Below, one piece after another: positions 18,757 through 28,188 of a stretch of DNA of 64,000 nucleotides (position 1 is its first letter; each line of letters opens with the position of its first letter). The DNA is from an uncultured Cyclobacteriaceae bacterium (GTDB taxonomy: Bacteria > Bacteroidota > Bacteroidia > Cytophagales > Cyclobacteriaceae). The position numbers and the translations under genes are program-made. Below the pieces are notes generated by a model. That model saw only the letters and a list, made by a program, of their open reading frames with translations, did no database searches and had not been told where the DNA came from. The stretch covers positions 96,837 to 160,836 of the forward strand of contig CAJQKV010000014.1 of NCBI GenBank assembly GCA_905479015.1, written 5' to 3'.

Positions 18757-19740
18757 TTACCATTCTTTTAACCCTAATAATTTTTGTCCCAAAGTTGACA
18801 ATCTTGCCGTCTCATATTTGGTCTGCTCCCACTTTCTTGGGTCTCCAGGAAAAGCATACCCTTCAGGAGCCCTACGGTTTTTCCAAGAATCAATGCGCCA
18901 TGCTTTTAAACTTTCATTGGACTCTTGGGCAGGCATCATTGAAATATATTGAGCCATTCTTACACTCCTCTCAGATTTGTTCGGGCGAATACCATGGGGC
19001 TGTGTACTATTAAAAATAAGTAAATCCCCTGCTTCCAACAACACTTTTACTAGTTTATCTTCAAGCTCGGTAATATCGGGTTTAAAATGATCTCGGTCTG
19101 ACGGCTGACTTAACTTCCAACGATCGTAATTTTTGTACAACCAAGGAATGCATTGAAATCCACCCATATTTTCATCTAACTGATCTGCCAGCGCTAAGAC
19201 CCCTTGGACATTTTGTGGCTTAGTTTCTGGGTCATAATCCCAATGAATAAACCCCTTATATTCATGTCCGGGACGCATGGGAACATTTAAATTGGCTCTG
19301 TCTATGGTGCTCCATAATTTTTCCGTGCCCCAAATATCAACAAAGGCATCATAAACCTTTTGAGTTTGGCGATTATCCCAAAGTGTTTGGTGGTTATAGG
19401 CTTCCACCATACCCGTTCCCGCCAATTCTTTCATTTGCATTTCGGCACGAGGCGGCGTATACCAAGAAGTTTGGTCCTGAGGATCTTTTTCTTCAAATTC
19501 CCAAAGAAAAGCAGCTGTACTTTGAACTTGCTCACGATGAACAGCATTTTTAATGACTACATAACCGTTTTCTTTCCAGAATTTCCACTGATCCATGGAC
19601 AGCACTCTGAGCTCTTTTGGGTGGGCTTGTGTGCGCAATTTTACATTACTGCTTTTGGCAGTAGATGGATTTCCAGGTATGTCTTTATGTGCATTGTTTG
19701 CATCCATGGTAGGCCTCATTGTTTGTTGTTCCTTTTTCAT
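18757..19740 (-). CDS. phytanoyl-CoA dioxygenase family protein (Fe(II)/2-oxoglutarate oxygenase)
   Basis: Non-haem iron dioxygenase of 327 residues that would hydroxylate a C-H bond using O2 and 2-oxoglutarate. Metal ligands are visible: His166 and Asp168 in HWDYD, and distal His249 in TQPHGIRPNKSERSVR, whose later Arg is the usual 2-oxoglutarate anchor. The first ~50 residues are polar and weakly conserved. It leads the minus-strand operon and faces the AraC-type gene across 138 bp. It could act on phytanoyl-type substrates or any small molecule, since family specificity varies widely. Cytoplasmic: no signal peptide. Confidence 0.9.
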   Translation of the reverse strand: MKKEQQTMRPTMDANNAHKDIPGNPSTAKSSNVKLRTQAHPKELRVLSMDQWKFWKENGYVVIKNAVHREQVQSTAAFLWEFEEKDPQDQTSWYTPPRAEMQMKELAGTGMVEAYNHQTLWDNRQTQKVYDAFVDIWGTEKLWSTIDRANLNVPMRPGHEYKGFIHWDYDPETKPQNVQGVLALADQLDENMGGFQCIPWLYKNYDRWKLSQPSDRDHFKPDITELEDKLVKVLLEAGDLLIFNSTQPHGIRPNKSERSVRMAQYISMMPAQESNESLKAWRIDSWKNRRAPEGYAFPGDPRKWEQTKYETARLSTLGQKLLGLKEW

Positions 19741-19808
19741 AAATGGACAAATTTTAATGATCTCGTATACAAATCTGACCCATTAATTTATTAAAAAACG
19801 GACCGTAT

Positions 19809-19841
19809 TTGACTTATTATTGAACAATATTGATATTTTTG
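19809..19841 (+). promoter_or_regulatory. Bacteroidota-type promoter for araC-like gene
   Basis: TTG at 19809-19811 and TATTTTTG at 19834-19841 are separated by 22 bp, matching the TTG/TAnnTTTG promoter model apart from slightly long spacing. It lies 37 bp upstream of the AraC-family start. Confidence 0.5.
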
Positions 19842-19878
19842 TAATTAATGTTCGAGTAATTTGTTTATATTGTATTAA

Positions 19879-20730
19879 ATGAAAGTTCAACTTGAAAACA
19901 TACACAGCCAGAACAAGCGATCTTTTACCTTGATGTTTGATCCTAAGTTAAGTGATGTATTCTTTTGGCATTTTCATCCCGAATACGAACTGGTGTATAT
20001 CGAGGCAGAATCTGGTTCTCGCCATGTTGGGGATCATATATCCACATTTAAAAACCATAATTTGGTCTTGATCGGCTCCAATATTCCACACCTAAATTTC
20101 GATTACGGTATAAAAACTTCCTATCGCAAGGTCGTCGTTCATTTCCAAAAAAGATTTATTGAGGATCATATTAATGAGCTCACAGAACTCATAGATATTA
20201 AAAACCTTTTCGAAAAATCTCAGCATGGATTGTCCTTCCAAGGCAACCTCATTAAAGAGCTAGGTCAAAAATTATTCCTTTTACAAAATCTCAATCCCCT
20301 CAATCAATATTTGAGTCTCATGGAAATCCTGAATGACCTCACAAAATATCCTCAGATTGAGTGGTTACATGACCAACCTGTTCTTCATAAATACAGCCAT
20401 AAAGAACAAGATAGATTGAGGTCAATTTATGCTTTTGTTGATCAATATTATGAGCGCAAAATATCCCTGAGTGAAATAGCTGAAATTAGCAACATGAGTA
20501 TTGAAGCTTTTTGCAGATACTTCAAAAAAACGACGCATCAAACGTTCACCCAGTTCCTCAATAGTTACCGAATCAGTCAATCTAAACGCCATTTAATCGC
20601 TGGAAAAAGTATTGGTAATGCCTGTTATGCTTCTGGATTTGAGAGCTTATCCTATTACCACCGTGTGTTTAAAAAAATCACCAAAGAAAGCCCCAGTGAT
20701 TTTAAAAAAAGACATGTAAACCCGCATTGA
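19879..20730 (+). CDS. AraC-family transcriptional regulator
   Basis: 283 residues with an N-terminal cupin-like sensor (FWHFHPEYELVYIEAESGSRH, residues ~30-50) and a C-terminal double helix-turn-helix (~residues 180-283), with the family signature SNMSIEAFCRYFKKTTHQTF followed by YASGFESLSYYHRVFKK. It is divergent from the PhyH-SDR-Dabb-SSS operon, so it is the likely activator, with its inducer probably the transported substrate. Ends 51 bp before the convergent SulP gene. DNA sites for the protein are not identifiable by eye. Confidence 0.93.
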   Translation: MKVQLENIHSQNKRSFTLMFDPKLSDVFFWHFHPEYELVYIEAESGSRHVGDHISTFKNHNLVLIGSNIPHLNFDYGIKTSYRKVVVHFQKRFIEDHINELTELIDIKNLFEKSQHGLSFQGNLIKELGQKLFLLQNLNPLNQYLSLMEILNDLTKYPQIEWLHDQPVLHKYSHKEQDRLRSIYAFVDQYYERKISLSEIAEISNMSIEAFCRYFKKTTHQTFTQFLNSYRISQSKRHLIAGKSIGNACYASGFESLSYYHRVFKKITKESPSDFKKRHVNPH

Positions 20731-20781
20731 TTCAACCTGCGGTATTGAGTGTAGGGGATCACTCCTCACCGAGACAAATGC

Positions 20782-22311
20782 CTAGATATTGTCAACAACC
20801 ACTTTATATTTAGGATCTTCCAGGACATTAACTTCTATCAACTTGTCCGCATTTTTAAGTAATTTTTGGCAGTCATTGCTCAAGAATTTCAAATGTACTT
20901 TTTTGCCCACCTTCAGGTAACGTTCCGTAATTTTATTCAATGCTTCTATGGCAGACATATCCACAATGCGACTTTCCTTAAAATCAATGATCACTTCATC
21001 AGGGTCGTCGAATATTTCAAACTTCTCATTGAATGCCGTCACTGAACCAAAAAATAGGGGTCCAAAAATTTCATAATGCTTCACTCCATTTTCATCGATG
21101 AACTTTCTGGCACGAATACGCTTGGCATTGTCCCAAGCAAAGACCAAAGCGGCAATGATCACACCCACCACAACAGCCAAAGCTAGATTGTGAAGAAAAA
21201 TAGTGACCAAAGTAACCGTAACCATGACAAAAATATCAGATTTAGGCATTTTATTAAAGGTCCGCAAACTTGCCCATTCGAAGGTACCAATGGCTACCAT
21301 AATCATCAAGCCGGTCAATGCTGCCATGGGCAACTGCTCGATAAGTGCTGCGCCAAACATAACAATGACCAAAAGCCCTATCGCCGCTACGATTCCTGAC
21401 AATCTGGCCCGGGCACCCGAGGAAATATTGATTAGGCTTTGTCCCAGCATGGCACAACCTCCCATTCCTGAGAAGACACCCGATAACATGTTGGCCATCC
21501 CTTGTGCAATGGCTTCCTTATTTCCACGGCCCCGTGTTTCTGTAATTTCATCAATGATGTTGAGGGTCAATAAGCTTTCAATCAGTCCTACGCCCGCAAC
21601 GATTACTGAATAAGGTAAAATCAGCATAAACGTTGCCATGTTCAATGGAATATTGGGAATATGAAAGGGTGGAAAACCACCCTGTATGGAAGCCATATCA
21701 CCCACTGTTTTGGTGTCAATGCCAAAACCCCATACAATCCCAAAAATAACCAATATGGCCGTCAATGAAGCCGGAATCACTTTGGTCAACTTGGGTAAGC
21801 CCCAAATGATCAACATCGTCAGAGCCACTAGACCTAATAAAATATATAAAGAGGTTCCGGTGAGCCACGCACCTGAGACATCTTTGAATTGTTCTAGTTG
21901 GGACATGAAAATAATGATGGCCAGGCCATTGACAAATCCAAAAATAACCGGATGGGGGACCAAGCGCATCAATTTACCCAATTTAAAAAAACCTGCTAAG
22001 GCTTGAATAATGCCTGCCAAGATGACGGCGGCAAATACATATTCCTTGCCATGAGAGATGGCCAAGGAAACGATAACCACCGCTACGGCGCCCGTTGCAC
22101 CGGAAATCATACCTGGCCTGCCTCCAAAGACGGCAGCAACGATCCCCATCACAAATGCGGAATATAAACCCGTCAAAGGGGACAAGCCCGCAATTAAAGC
22201 AAACGCGACGGCTTCAGGAACCAACGCCAAGGCAACCGTCAAACCAGACAATACTTCTGTTTGGTAATTCACTTTTTGAGTGAAGTCGAACAAATTCAAA
22301 TATTTTTTCAT
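20782..22311 (-). CDS. SulP-family inorganic anion transporter with STAS domain
   Basis: An inner-membrane secondary transporter (SLC26-like) of 509 residues. The membrane part covers about residues 1-395, with GLTVALALVPEAVAFALIAGLSP at the start of the transport core and GMGGCAMLGQSLINISSGAR in the middle. The cytoplasmic STAS domain (~400-509) includes VIIDFKESRIVDMSAIEAL, where Ser replaces or aligns with the phosphorylatable Ser of anti-sigma antagonists. Substrate is usually sulfate, bicarbonate or other anions, and cannot be fixed here. No carbonic anhydrase or sulfate-assimilation gene is adjacent. Convergent with the AraC gene and probably monocistronic. Confidence 0.92.
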   Translation of the reverse strand: MKKYLNLFDFTQKVNYQTEVLSGLTVALALVPEAVAFALIAGLSPLTGLYSAFVMGIVAAVFGGRPGMISGATGAVAVVIVSLAISHGKEYVFAAVILAGIIQALAGFFKLGKLMRLVPHPVIFGFVNGLAIIIFMSQLEQFKDVSGAWLTGTSLYILLGLVALTMLIIWGLPKLTKVIPASLTAILVIFGIVWGFGIDTKTVGDMASIQGGFPPFHIPNIPLNMATFMLILPYSVIVAGVGLIESLLTLNIIDEITETRGRGNKEAIAQGMANMLSGVFSGMGGCAMLGQSLINISSGARARLSGIVAAIGLLVIVMFGAALIEQLPMAALTGLMIMVAIGTFEWASLRTFNKMPKSDIFVMVTVTLVTIFLHNLALAVVVGVIIAALVFAWDNAKRIRARKFIDENGVKHYEIFGPLFFGSVTAFNEKFEIFDDPDEVIIDFKESRIVDMSAIEALNKITERYLKVGKKVHLKFLSNDCQKLLKNADKLIEVNVLEDPKYKVVVDNI

Positions 22312-22841
22312 ATGTAACAGTCAGATGAACTTATATGCGTTCAGCCTAATTTTTTAAATGGAATTAAAAAGATGGGGTAAGAATCGGATGAGTAATGAAA
22401 AAATAAAAAGATCAACCTTAATTCCGGAATTCAAATAGAAAATAAGTTTTCATTCTTACTTTTTTATATTTTAAGGCGGCAAAAATGACATTAATTAAAG
22501 ACTATAACAAAAAGAATGTATTTAAATTAGGCCCTTTTGAAATTTATCTTTAAAAAAAACGATTTCAGCGCTAATAATATTAGATTAATGACACTTATTT
22601 TTATTTTAAAAAATTTTAATTGGAAATTGTAATGACCTCTTTTGAGTAAAAAAGACTTTTCATATGTTTGTCTAGTCATCCAAAAGATGATGCCTTACTT
22701 CTCAAAAAAATCAATGAATGTAAATTCAACCCTACATTTTAATGTATTTCTGACATCTTTGTCAAGCACAGTATTTCAAAATAATAAATGAGATGAAAAA
22801 AACGGCAAAAAATAAATTTACTGATCTATCAAATCTAGCTT
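22312..22841. other. 530-bp divergent intergenic region
   Basis: No credible coding frame or RNA gene. It lies between two divergent starts (sulP and the ABC ATPase). It contains a 12-bp palindrome AATTCCGGAATT (22420-22431) and one TTG/TAnnTTTG pair listed separately. The rest is A/T-rich. Confidence 0.5.
22642..22670 (+). promoter_or_regulatory. candidate promoter for ABC/M1 operon
   Basis: TTG (22642-22644) and TATGTTTG (22663-22670), an exact TAnnTTTG, are 18 bp apart. The start codon of the ABC ATPase is 171 bp downstream, leaving a leader of about 160 nt. Confidence 0.38.
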
Positions 22842-23726
22842 ATGCATAAATTAATTATCAAAGACCTTTCCAAAACTTATGCCAATGGAGTCAAAGCCCT
22901 AGACGGCGTATCTATTGAAATAGAAAATGGTTTATTTGGCCTCTTAGGGCCCAACGGTGCTGGAAAATCCTCCCTCATGCGCACCCTTGCTACACTTCAG
23001 GAAGCTGACAGTGGCTCCGCAAAACTCAATGACATTGATATTTTTAAACAACCCCATGAACTCCGACAAGTACTGGGGTATTTGCCTCAAGAATTTGGTG
23101 TTTATCCGCGCATCAGTGCAGAACAATTGCTCAACCATTTGGCAATTCTAAAAGGTATCACCAAGACTTCAGAACGGAAAGAAGTGGTAAAATATTTATT
23201 GAATAAAGTCAATCTTTATGATCAAAGGAAAAAAAGTGTCAAAGGATTTTCAGGAGGTATGAAACAGCGCGTGGGCATTGCCCAAACTTTATTGGGTAAT
23301 CCCAAACTCATTATCGTCGATGAACCTACCGCAGGTTTAGATCCAGGAGAAAGAAATCGATTTTATAATTTATTGGCGGATGTGGGTAAAGAAGTCATTG
23401 TGATTCTTTCCACCCATATTGTGGATGATGTACGTGAACTTTGTACCAAAATGGCCATCATGAATGAAGGGCGTATCGTTTATCATGGCTCCCCTGATGA
23501 CGCCATGAATGCCTTACAAGGAAAAGTGTACCAAAAAATAGTAAGCAGAGAGACCTTAGATACTTACGCCGAGCAATACCAAATTATATCCAATAAAATG
23601 GTGGGTGGAAAACCACTCATACATGTCTATAGTGATACCGATCCGCAAAATGATTTTGAACAAGTCAAACCCAATCTTGAGGATGTTTTCTTTTCGAAAA
23701 TCAATACATCTCATCAACTTGTTTAA
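22842..23726 (+). CDS. ABC transporter ATP-binding protein
   Basis: 294-residue nucleotide-binding subunit. Walker A is GPNGAGKSS (~residues 35-43), Q-loop YLPQEFGVYP, signature FSGGMKQRVG (~138), Walker B LIIVDEPTAGLD, and switch STHIVDD. A ~70-residue C-terminal extension after the ATPase core is typical of ABC-2 exporter or lipoprotein/peptide-exporter types. It is followed after 19 bp by the permease/M1-peptidase gene, its membrane partner. Substrate unknown. Confidence 0.95.
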   Translation: MHKLIIKDLSKTYANGVKALDGVSIEIENGLFGLLGPNGAGKSSLMRTLATLQEADSGSAKLNDIDIFKQPHELRQVLGYLPQEFGVYPRISAEQLLNHLAILKGITKTSERKEVVKYLLNKVNLYDQRKKSVKGFSGGMKQRVGIAQTLLGNPKLIIVDEPTAGLDPGERNRFYNLLADVGKEVIVILSTHIVDDVRELCTKMAIMNEGRIVYHGSPDDAMNALQGKVYQKIVSRETLDTYAEQYQIISNKMVGGKPLIHVYSDTDPQNDFEQVKPNLEDVFFSKINTSHQLV

Positions 23727-23745
23727 TCATTAAAACCTCACTTTT

Positions 23746-26700
23746 ATGTTCAAGCATTTCTTTTTATTTGAAATAAAAAATGCATTAAAGCAGCCGATGA
23801 TCTATATCTTTTTAGGTCTGCTAGCACTCCTGACCTTTGGAGCCACCGCAAGTGATAATATCCAAATCGGAGGTTCTGTGGGAAATGTGCTTAGAAATGC
23901 GCCCCATGTGATCACGGTATATACTACCGTAATGACCATTTTTGGCTTATTGATGGCTGCCGCTTTTTACAATAATGCGGCCTTGAGGGATTTTAGTAAT
24001 GAATTCAATGAAATTTTGTTCAGTACTCCTCTAAAGAAATCAAGTTATTTCTTCGGGAGATTTTGTGGGGCCCTCCTACTGTCCACGATTCCCTTGCTGG
24101 GTGTTTTTCTTGGCGCTGCGCTGGGTTCTATAGCGGCCCCACTGTTTGGTTGGATTGATGCCGATCGTTTTGGCAGCTTTTATCTGGAAACCTTTACCAA
24201 CAATTATTTTCTTTTTATCCTGCCCAATATGTTCATCGCAGGATCTGTCATCTTCGCTTTGGCCAATATCTGGAAAAGTACGGTGATTTCTTTTGTCGGT
24301 GCTTTGGCCATCATCATGGGCTACATTATCTCTGGTAATTTAATTTCTGACATTGACAACGAAACATTAGGTGCCCTTTCGGACACCTTTGGTATTCGCG
24401 CTTATTCTATTTATTCAAAATATTATACCCCTATTGAAAAAAACACCTTGAGTCCTGGTTTTAGTGGTCTCCTTTTGTGGAATCGTCTGATATGGATTTC
24501 TTTCGGGGGCATCATACTGTTGGCTTCTTATCTCAATTTCTCCTTCCAAGAAAAAAACAAACGGATCAAAAAGCAGGAGAAATCAACAGAAAAATCAACA
24601 GAAAAATTCATCCTCCCAGTCCTAGAAATTGACTTTGGACGATCCAGCGTGTGGTTGCAGTTTAAGAGTTTTTTCCTGATGAACTTCTTAAGTATAGTAA
24701 AAAATGTCACCTTCAGAATTCTCTTTCTTTTCAGTGCCATACTTCTCATTACTGGTCTTATTGGAGGTTTCGAGTATTATGGCCTTCAATCCTATCCCTT
24801 AACCTATAAATTAATTGATGACATTGATGGGAATGCCAGTCTTTTTGTGATCATTATCTTGGTCTTCTTTAGTGGTGAACTGATTTGGCGGGACCGAAAT
24901 AGTAAAATTCATGAAGTCATTGACGCAACCCCACATACCTCCTTAATCAGCCTAGCAGCCAAAACTTTATCCTTGATCAGCCTTACCGTCTTACTGCAGC
25001 TCTTTTTCATTTTTTGTGGCGTTGTATATCAGTTGGTCAATGGCTATTTTCGGATCGAATTGGAAGTCTATTTCCTAGATTTCTTTTATGCCAATTTCTT
25101 GGCCTATGCCATTTGGAGTGGAGTCATGATCACCATCCAAGTCTTGGTCAACAATAAATATATTGGCTATTTTGTCTCCATTTCCGTGATCTTCATTTGG
25201 AGCATTGTCTTAGAAATATTTGATGTCTCCAGTTTCATGCTTACGATCGCAGCAGGACCCTCAACTTTATACTCTGACATGAACGCCTTTGGACCCGGCC
25301 TCTATGGTGCCATGATGTTTAATCTCTATTGGATTTTATTTTCAATTTTGTGCTTATTGATTGCAGGAGCCTTATGGAATAGAGGGCTGCGCAGTTCCTT
25401 AAAAGACCGATTAAATATTGCAAAAAAACAAGTGCCTAGAAATTACAAACCGCTCATTTTTGGTACCGCCTTTGTCTGGCTTGTAGTCACTGGTTTTGTT
25501 TTCTATAACACTCAAATATTAAACCCTTATAAAACTAGCGATGAATATGAGCAGATGGCTGCTGACTATGAAAAGCAATATAAAAAATACCAAAATGTGC
25601 CGCTCCCCAAAATTGTAGATGCCAAATATAGCATTGACTTATTCCCCTATGAACGTAATGTCGATGTGAAAGCCGTCTTTAAAATCGTCAACGAAACTCA
25701 GGTACAAATTGATTCGATCCACTTCAATATTGATAAAGATTGGTCTCCTGCTTTTGATCTCCCAAATGCTGAGATCGTTTTTGAGGATAAGGAAATGGGC
25801 TATCTAATATTGGGTTTTGATGAACCGATGCTTCCCGGAGATACGATCGAAATGATCGTAACCAGTCAATATATTTCTAAGGGCTTTAAAAATGGCAGAG
25901 GTAGTACCAGTATTATCAATAATGGTACTTTTTTAAATAATTTTGAAATACTTCCCTCATTGGGCTATGATGAGGGGCAAGAACTTTCGGAAAAAAATAC
26001 GCGCAAAAAATATGATTTAAAACCTAAAATCAGAATGCCTAAACTCGAAGCAAATTGTGGTGCCAACTGCATGCGTAACTACTTGTCTCAAGGCGCCTCG
26101 GATTATATCAATTTTGAAACCACCATATCTACAGCTAGTGATCAGATTGCCATAGCACCCGGATCGCTGACCAAATACTGGGAAGAAAAGGGGCGTAATT
26201 ATTATCAGTACAAAGTGGATCATCCTTCTCAACATTTTATGTCATTCATCTCGGCAAAATATGAAGTCGCTAAAAGGAAGTGGCAAGGCATAGACATTGA
26301 AATTTATTATGACGCTAAGCATCATGTGAATATTGAAATGATGTTGGATGCGGTAGAAAGGTCTTTGGCTTACTACACTGAAAATTTTGGACCATATATG
26401 CACAAACAATGCCGCATTATAGAATTTCCAAGGTATGCTACTTTTGCACAAGCCTTCCCCGGAACCATGCCTTATTCTGAGGCTTTTGGCTTTGTTGTGA
26501 ACCTCGAAGACGAAACAGAAAATAATGTAATAGATGCCGTTATTTCACACGAAATGGCGCACCAGTGGTGGGCACATCAAATCGTAGGTGCGAACATGCA
26601 AGGAGCGACGATGTTCAGTGAAAGTTTTGCGGAATATTCGGCATTGATGACCATGAAAAGTATTTCCAAAACGCCCATGAAAATGCGCGAATTCTTAAAA

Positions 26701-27330
26701 TACGATCATAATAGATACTTAAGAGGACGGGGCGGTGAAATTGAAGCCGAACAACCCTTATATAAGGTTGAAAATCAGAGCTATATTCATTACGGAAAAG
26801 GCGCTGTCATCTTGTATGCCTTGCAAGACTACATTGGTGAGGAAAAAGTCAATCGGGCGATGCAAGGGTTTTTGGAGGAGTACAAATATCAACCTCCACC
26901 CTATCCAACCTCGTTGGACTTCATGAAATATTTAGAGAAAGAAGTACCCGACTCTTTACAATATCTGATAACCGATTGGTTTAAAGAAATCACTTTATAT
27001 GACAATCGCATGACATCAGCCGTTTATGCCCCTTTAGAAAATGGAAAGTTTGAGGTCACGCTAGAAATTGAGTCATATAAAATGCGTGCCGATAGTCTCG
27101 GGAATGAAACTAAAATAGCCATCCATGATTGGATAGATATTGGGGTATTTACCGATGAAGAGGAGGAACAATTACTTTATCAAAAAAGGGTATTGATTGA
27201 CCAAGAACACATGAATTTCACGTTCGAAGTGGACTCATTACCGATGAGAGCGGCTATTGACCCTAGGATGCTCCTCATTGATCGAATTTATGATGATAAT
27301 ATTAAAGACATTAAAATGAGTGAATTGTAA
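23746..27330 (+). CDS. ABC-2 type permease fused to M1-family aminopeptidase
   Basis: 1194 residues in two parts. Residues ~1-600 hold two sets of hydrophobic segments (roughly 12 helices) like a duplicated ABC-2 permease, with KNALKQPMIYIFLGLLAL at the start. After a soluble linker, residues ~620-1190 match the gluzincin M1 peptidase, with the zinc motif HEMAHQWW near residue 930 and the third ligand Glu in the SESFAEY segment 20 residues later; classical M1 has HExxH-x18-E, so the spacing here is one residue longer. The peptidase sits outside the membrane, so an ATP-driven complex may act on peptides as they are exported or captured. Cotranscribed with the ATPase. Confidence 0.93.
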   Translation: MFKHFFLFEIKNALKQPMIYIFLGLLALLTFGATASDNIQIGGSVGNVLRNAPHVITVYTTVMTIFGLLMAAAFYNNAALRDFSNEFNEILFSTPLKKSSYFFGRFCGALLLSTIPLLGVFLGAALGSIAAPLFGWIDADRFGSFYLETFTNNYFLFILPNMFIAGSVIFALANIWKSTVISFVGALAIIMGYIISGNLISDIDNETLGALSDTFGIRAYSIYSKYYTPIEKNTLSPGFSGLLLWNRLIWISFGGIILLASYLNFSFQEKNKRIKKQEKSTEKSTEKFILPVLEIDFGRSSVWLQFKSFFLMNFLSIVKNVTFRILFLFSAILLITGLIGGFEYYGLQSYPLTYKLIDDIDGNASLFVIIILVFFSGELIWRDRNSKIHEVIDATPHTSLISLAAKTLSLISLTVLLQLFFIFCGVVYQLVNGYFRIELEVYFLDFFYANFLAYAIWSGVMITIQVLVNNKYIGYFVSISVIFIWSIVLEIFDVSSFMLTIAAGPSTLYSDMNAFGPGLYGAMMFNLYWILFSILCLLIAGALWNRGLRSSLKDRLNIAKKQVPRNYKPLIFGTAFVWLVVTGFVFYNTQILNPYKTSDEYEQMAADYEKQYKKYQNVPLPKIVDAKYSIDLFPYERNVDVKAVFKIVNETQVQIDSIHFNIDKDWSPAFDLPNAEIVFEDKEMGYLILGFDEPMLPGDTIEMIVTSQYISKGFKNGRGSTSIINNGTFLNNFEILPSLGYDEGQELSEKNTRKKYDLKPKIRMPKLEANCGANCMRNYLSQGASDYINFETTISTASDQIAIAPGSLTKYWEEKGRNYYQYKVDHPSQHFMSFISAKYEVAKRKWQGIDIEIYYDAKHHVNIEMMLDAVERSLAYYTENFGPYMHKQCRIIEFPRYATFAQAFPGTMPYSEAFGFVVNLEDETENNVIDAVISHEMAHQWWAHQIVGANMQGATMFSESFAEYSALMTMKSISKTPMKMREFLKYDHNRYLRGRGGEIEAEQPLYKVENQSYIHYGKGAVILYALQDYIGEEKVNRAMQGFLEEYKYQPPPYPTSLDFMKYLEKEVPDSLQYLITDWFKEITLYDNRMTSAVYAPLENGKFEVTLEIESYKMRADSLGNETKIAIHDWIDIGVFTDEEEEQLLYQKRVLIDQEHMNFTFEVDSLPMRAAIDPRMLLIDRIYDDNIKDIKMSEL

Positions 27331-27392
27331 TCTGCCTTTTGTCATAAAGTAAGCGTTTAATCTTTTGACTCATCGTAAAAATAGGATTTAAC

Positions 27393-28111
27393 ATGAGAAA
27401 TACCCTTCATCTTGTTTTGATACTTTACCTATTTAGTTGTCAATCAAGCACCCCGAAACGCGAGGAATCTGTCGATGAAAACATCCGGTTGAATCAAATT
27501 GGGTATCATCCAAAATCAAATAAGCAATTTATGCTCGCAGATACAGCCGCGACGCAATTTCAATTGCTTAATAACCAGCAGGAAACAGTTTACACGGATC
27601 GCATAATGTCCAATGGCACTTGGGCGCCCTCTGGTGAAGGGGTATATCTGGGTGATTTCAGTAGTTTTGAGGTTCCCGGCACCTATCAGGTCGTCGTGAG
27701 TGAACGCGTGTCTTACACCTTTGAAATCAAGGCCAATCTCTACCAAGAGGCCTGGCACATCAGCTTACAGCTGAAGAAAAGTATTTAATAGGTGCCGAGC
27801 AAATCACAGATTATGTTTTTGAAAAAAATGCAACGGGCTATCGCTTTTTAACAGGTTTTGGCTCAAAAAGAGTGAGGTTTCTCCATCACCGGCCGAGTGG
27901 CGCTGATCAGATACTGAAGCCCATTCCTGGTTTTATTGTTGGCGGCCCTAATGGCGATCGTCAAGATCAGCAGGAGGTGACCTATACCTCTACATTTCCA
28001 GCAAAGGCATACCAAGATGTACAGCCCAGTTATGCCTCTAATGAAGTCTGCCTCAATTGGAATACTCCCGCAGTATTTGTACTAGGTTATATACATCCAG
28101 TCTGCAATTGA
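27393..28111 (+). pseudogene. decayed GH9 endoglucanase-family gene with large internal deletion
   Basis: Two fragments in different frames. 27393-27788 encodes a lipoprotein signal (LYLFSC, Cys near residue 16) plus the CelD-N immunoglobulin-like domain with IRLNQIGYHPKSNKQFML, ending KKSI-stop. From about 27755 a shifted frame reads HQLTAEEKYLIGAEQITDY, then a GH9 C-terminus with FLTGFGS, HHRPSGADQI, PGFIVGGPNGDRQDQ and NEVCLNWNTPAVFVLGYI. The catalytic acid Glu region (SNEVCLNWN) remains, but the middle, with the Asp nucleophile region, is missing (about 350 residues). A deletion fused the ends out of frame near 27750-27765. It cannot make an active enzyme. Confidence 0.85.
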
Positions 28112-28188
28112 TCTCCTTTGAAAAGAGGAATCCCTTGCCAACGGATTCAATCAATGACCTGGGGGCGCGTGTAGGGCTGGAATTGTAA
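28093..28188 (+). pseudogene. orphan C-terminal coding tail after GH9 remnant
   Basis: After the GH9 frame, phase changes again near 28093-28099 and an open tail reads SSLQLISFEKRNPLPTDSIN followed by a DLGARVGLEL-stop ending at 28188. It has a protein-like composition, and GARVGLEL resembles a terminal strand of an outer-membrane protein, but the identity is not established. It looks like the end of another gene brought next to the GH9 remnant by a second deletion. Confidence 0.35.

Noticed and set aside
20740..20765. GAGTG/CACTC inverted repeat between araC and sulP stops
   Set aside because: Only 5-bp arms with an 8-bp loop and no T-run; not a convincing terminator.
22420..22431. AATTCCGGAATT palindrome upstream of sulP
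   Set aside because: Twelve bases only; chance match in A/T-rich DNA is plausible.
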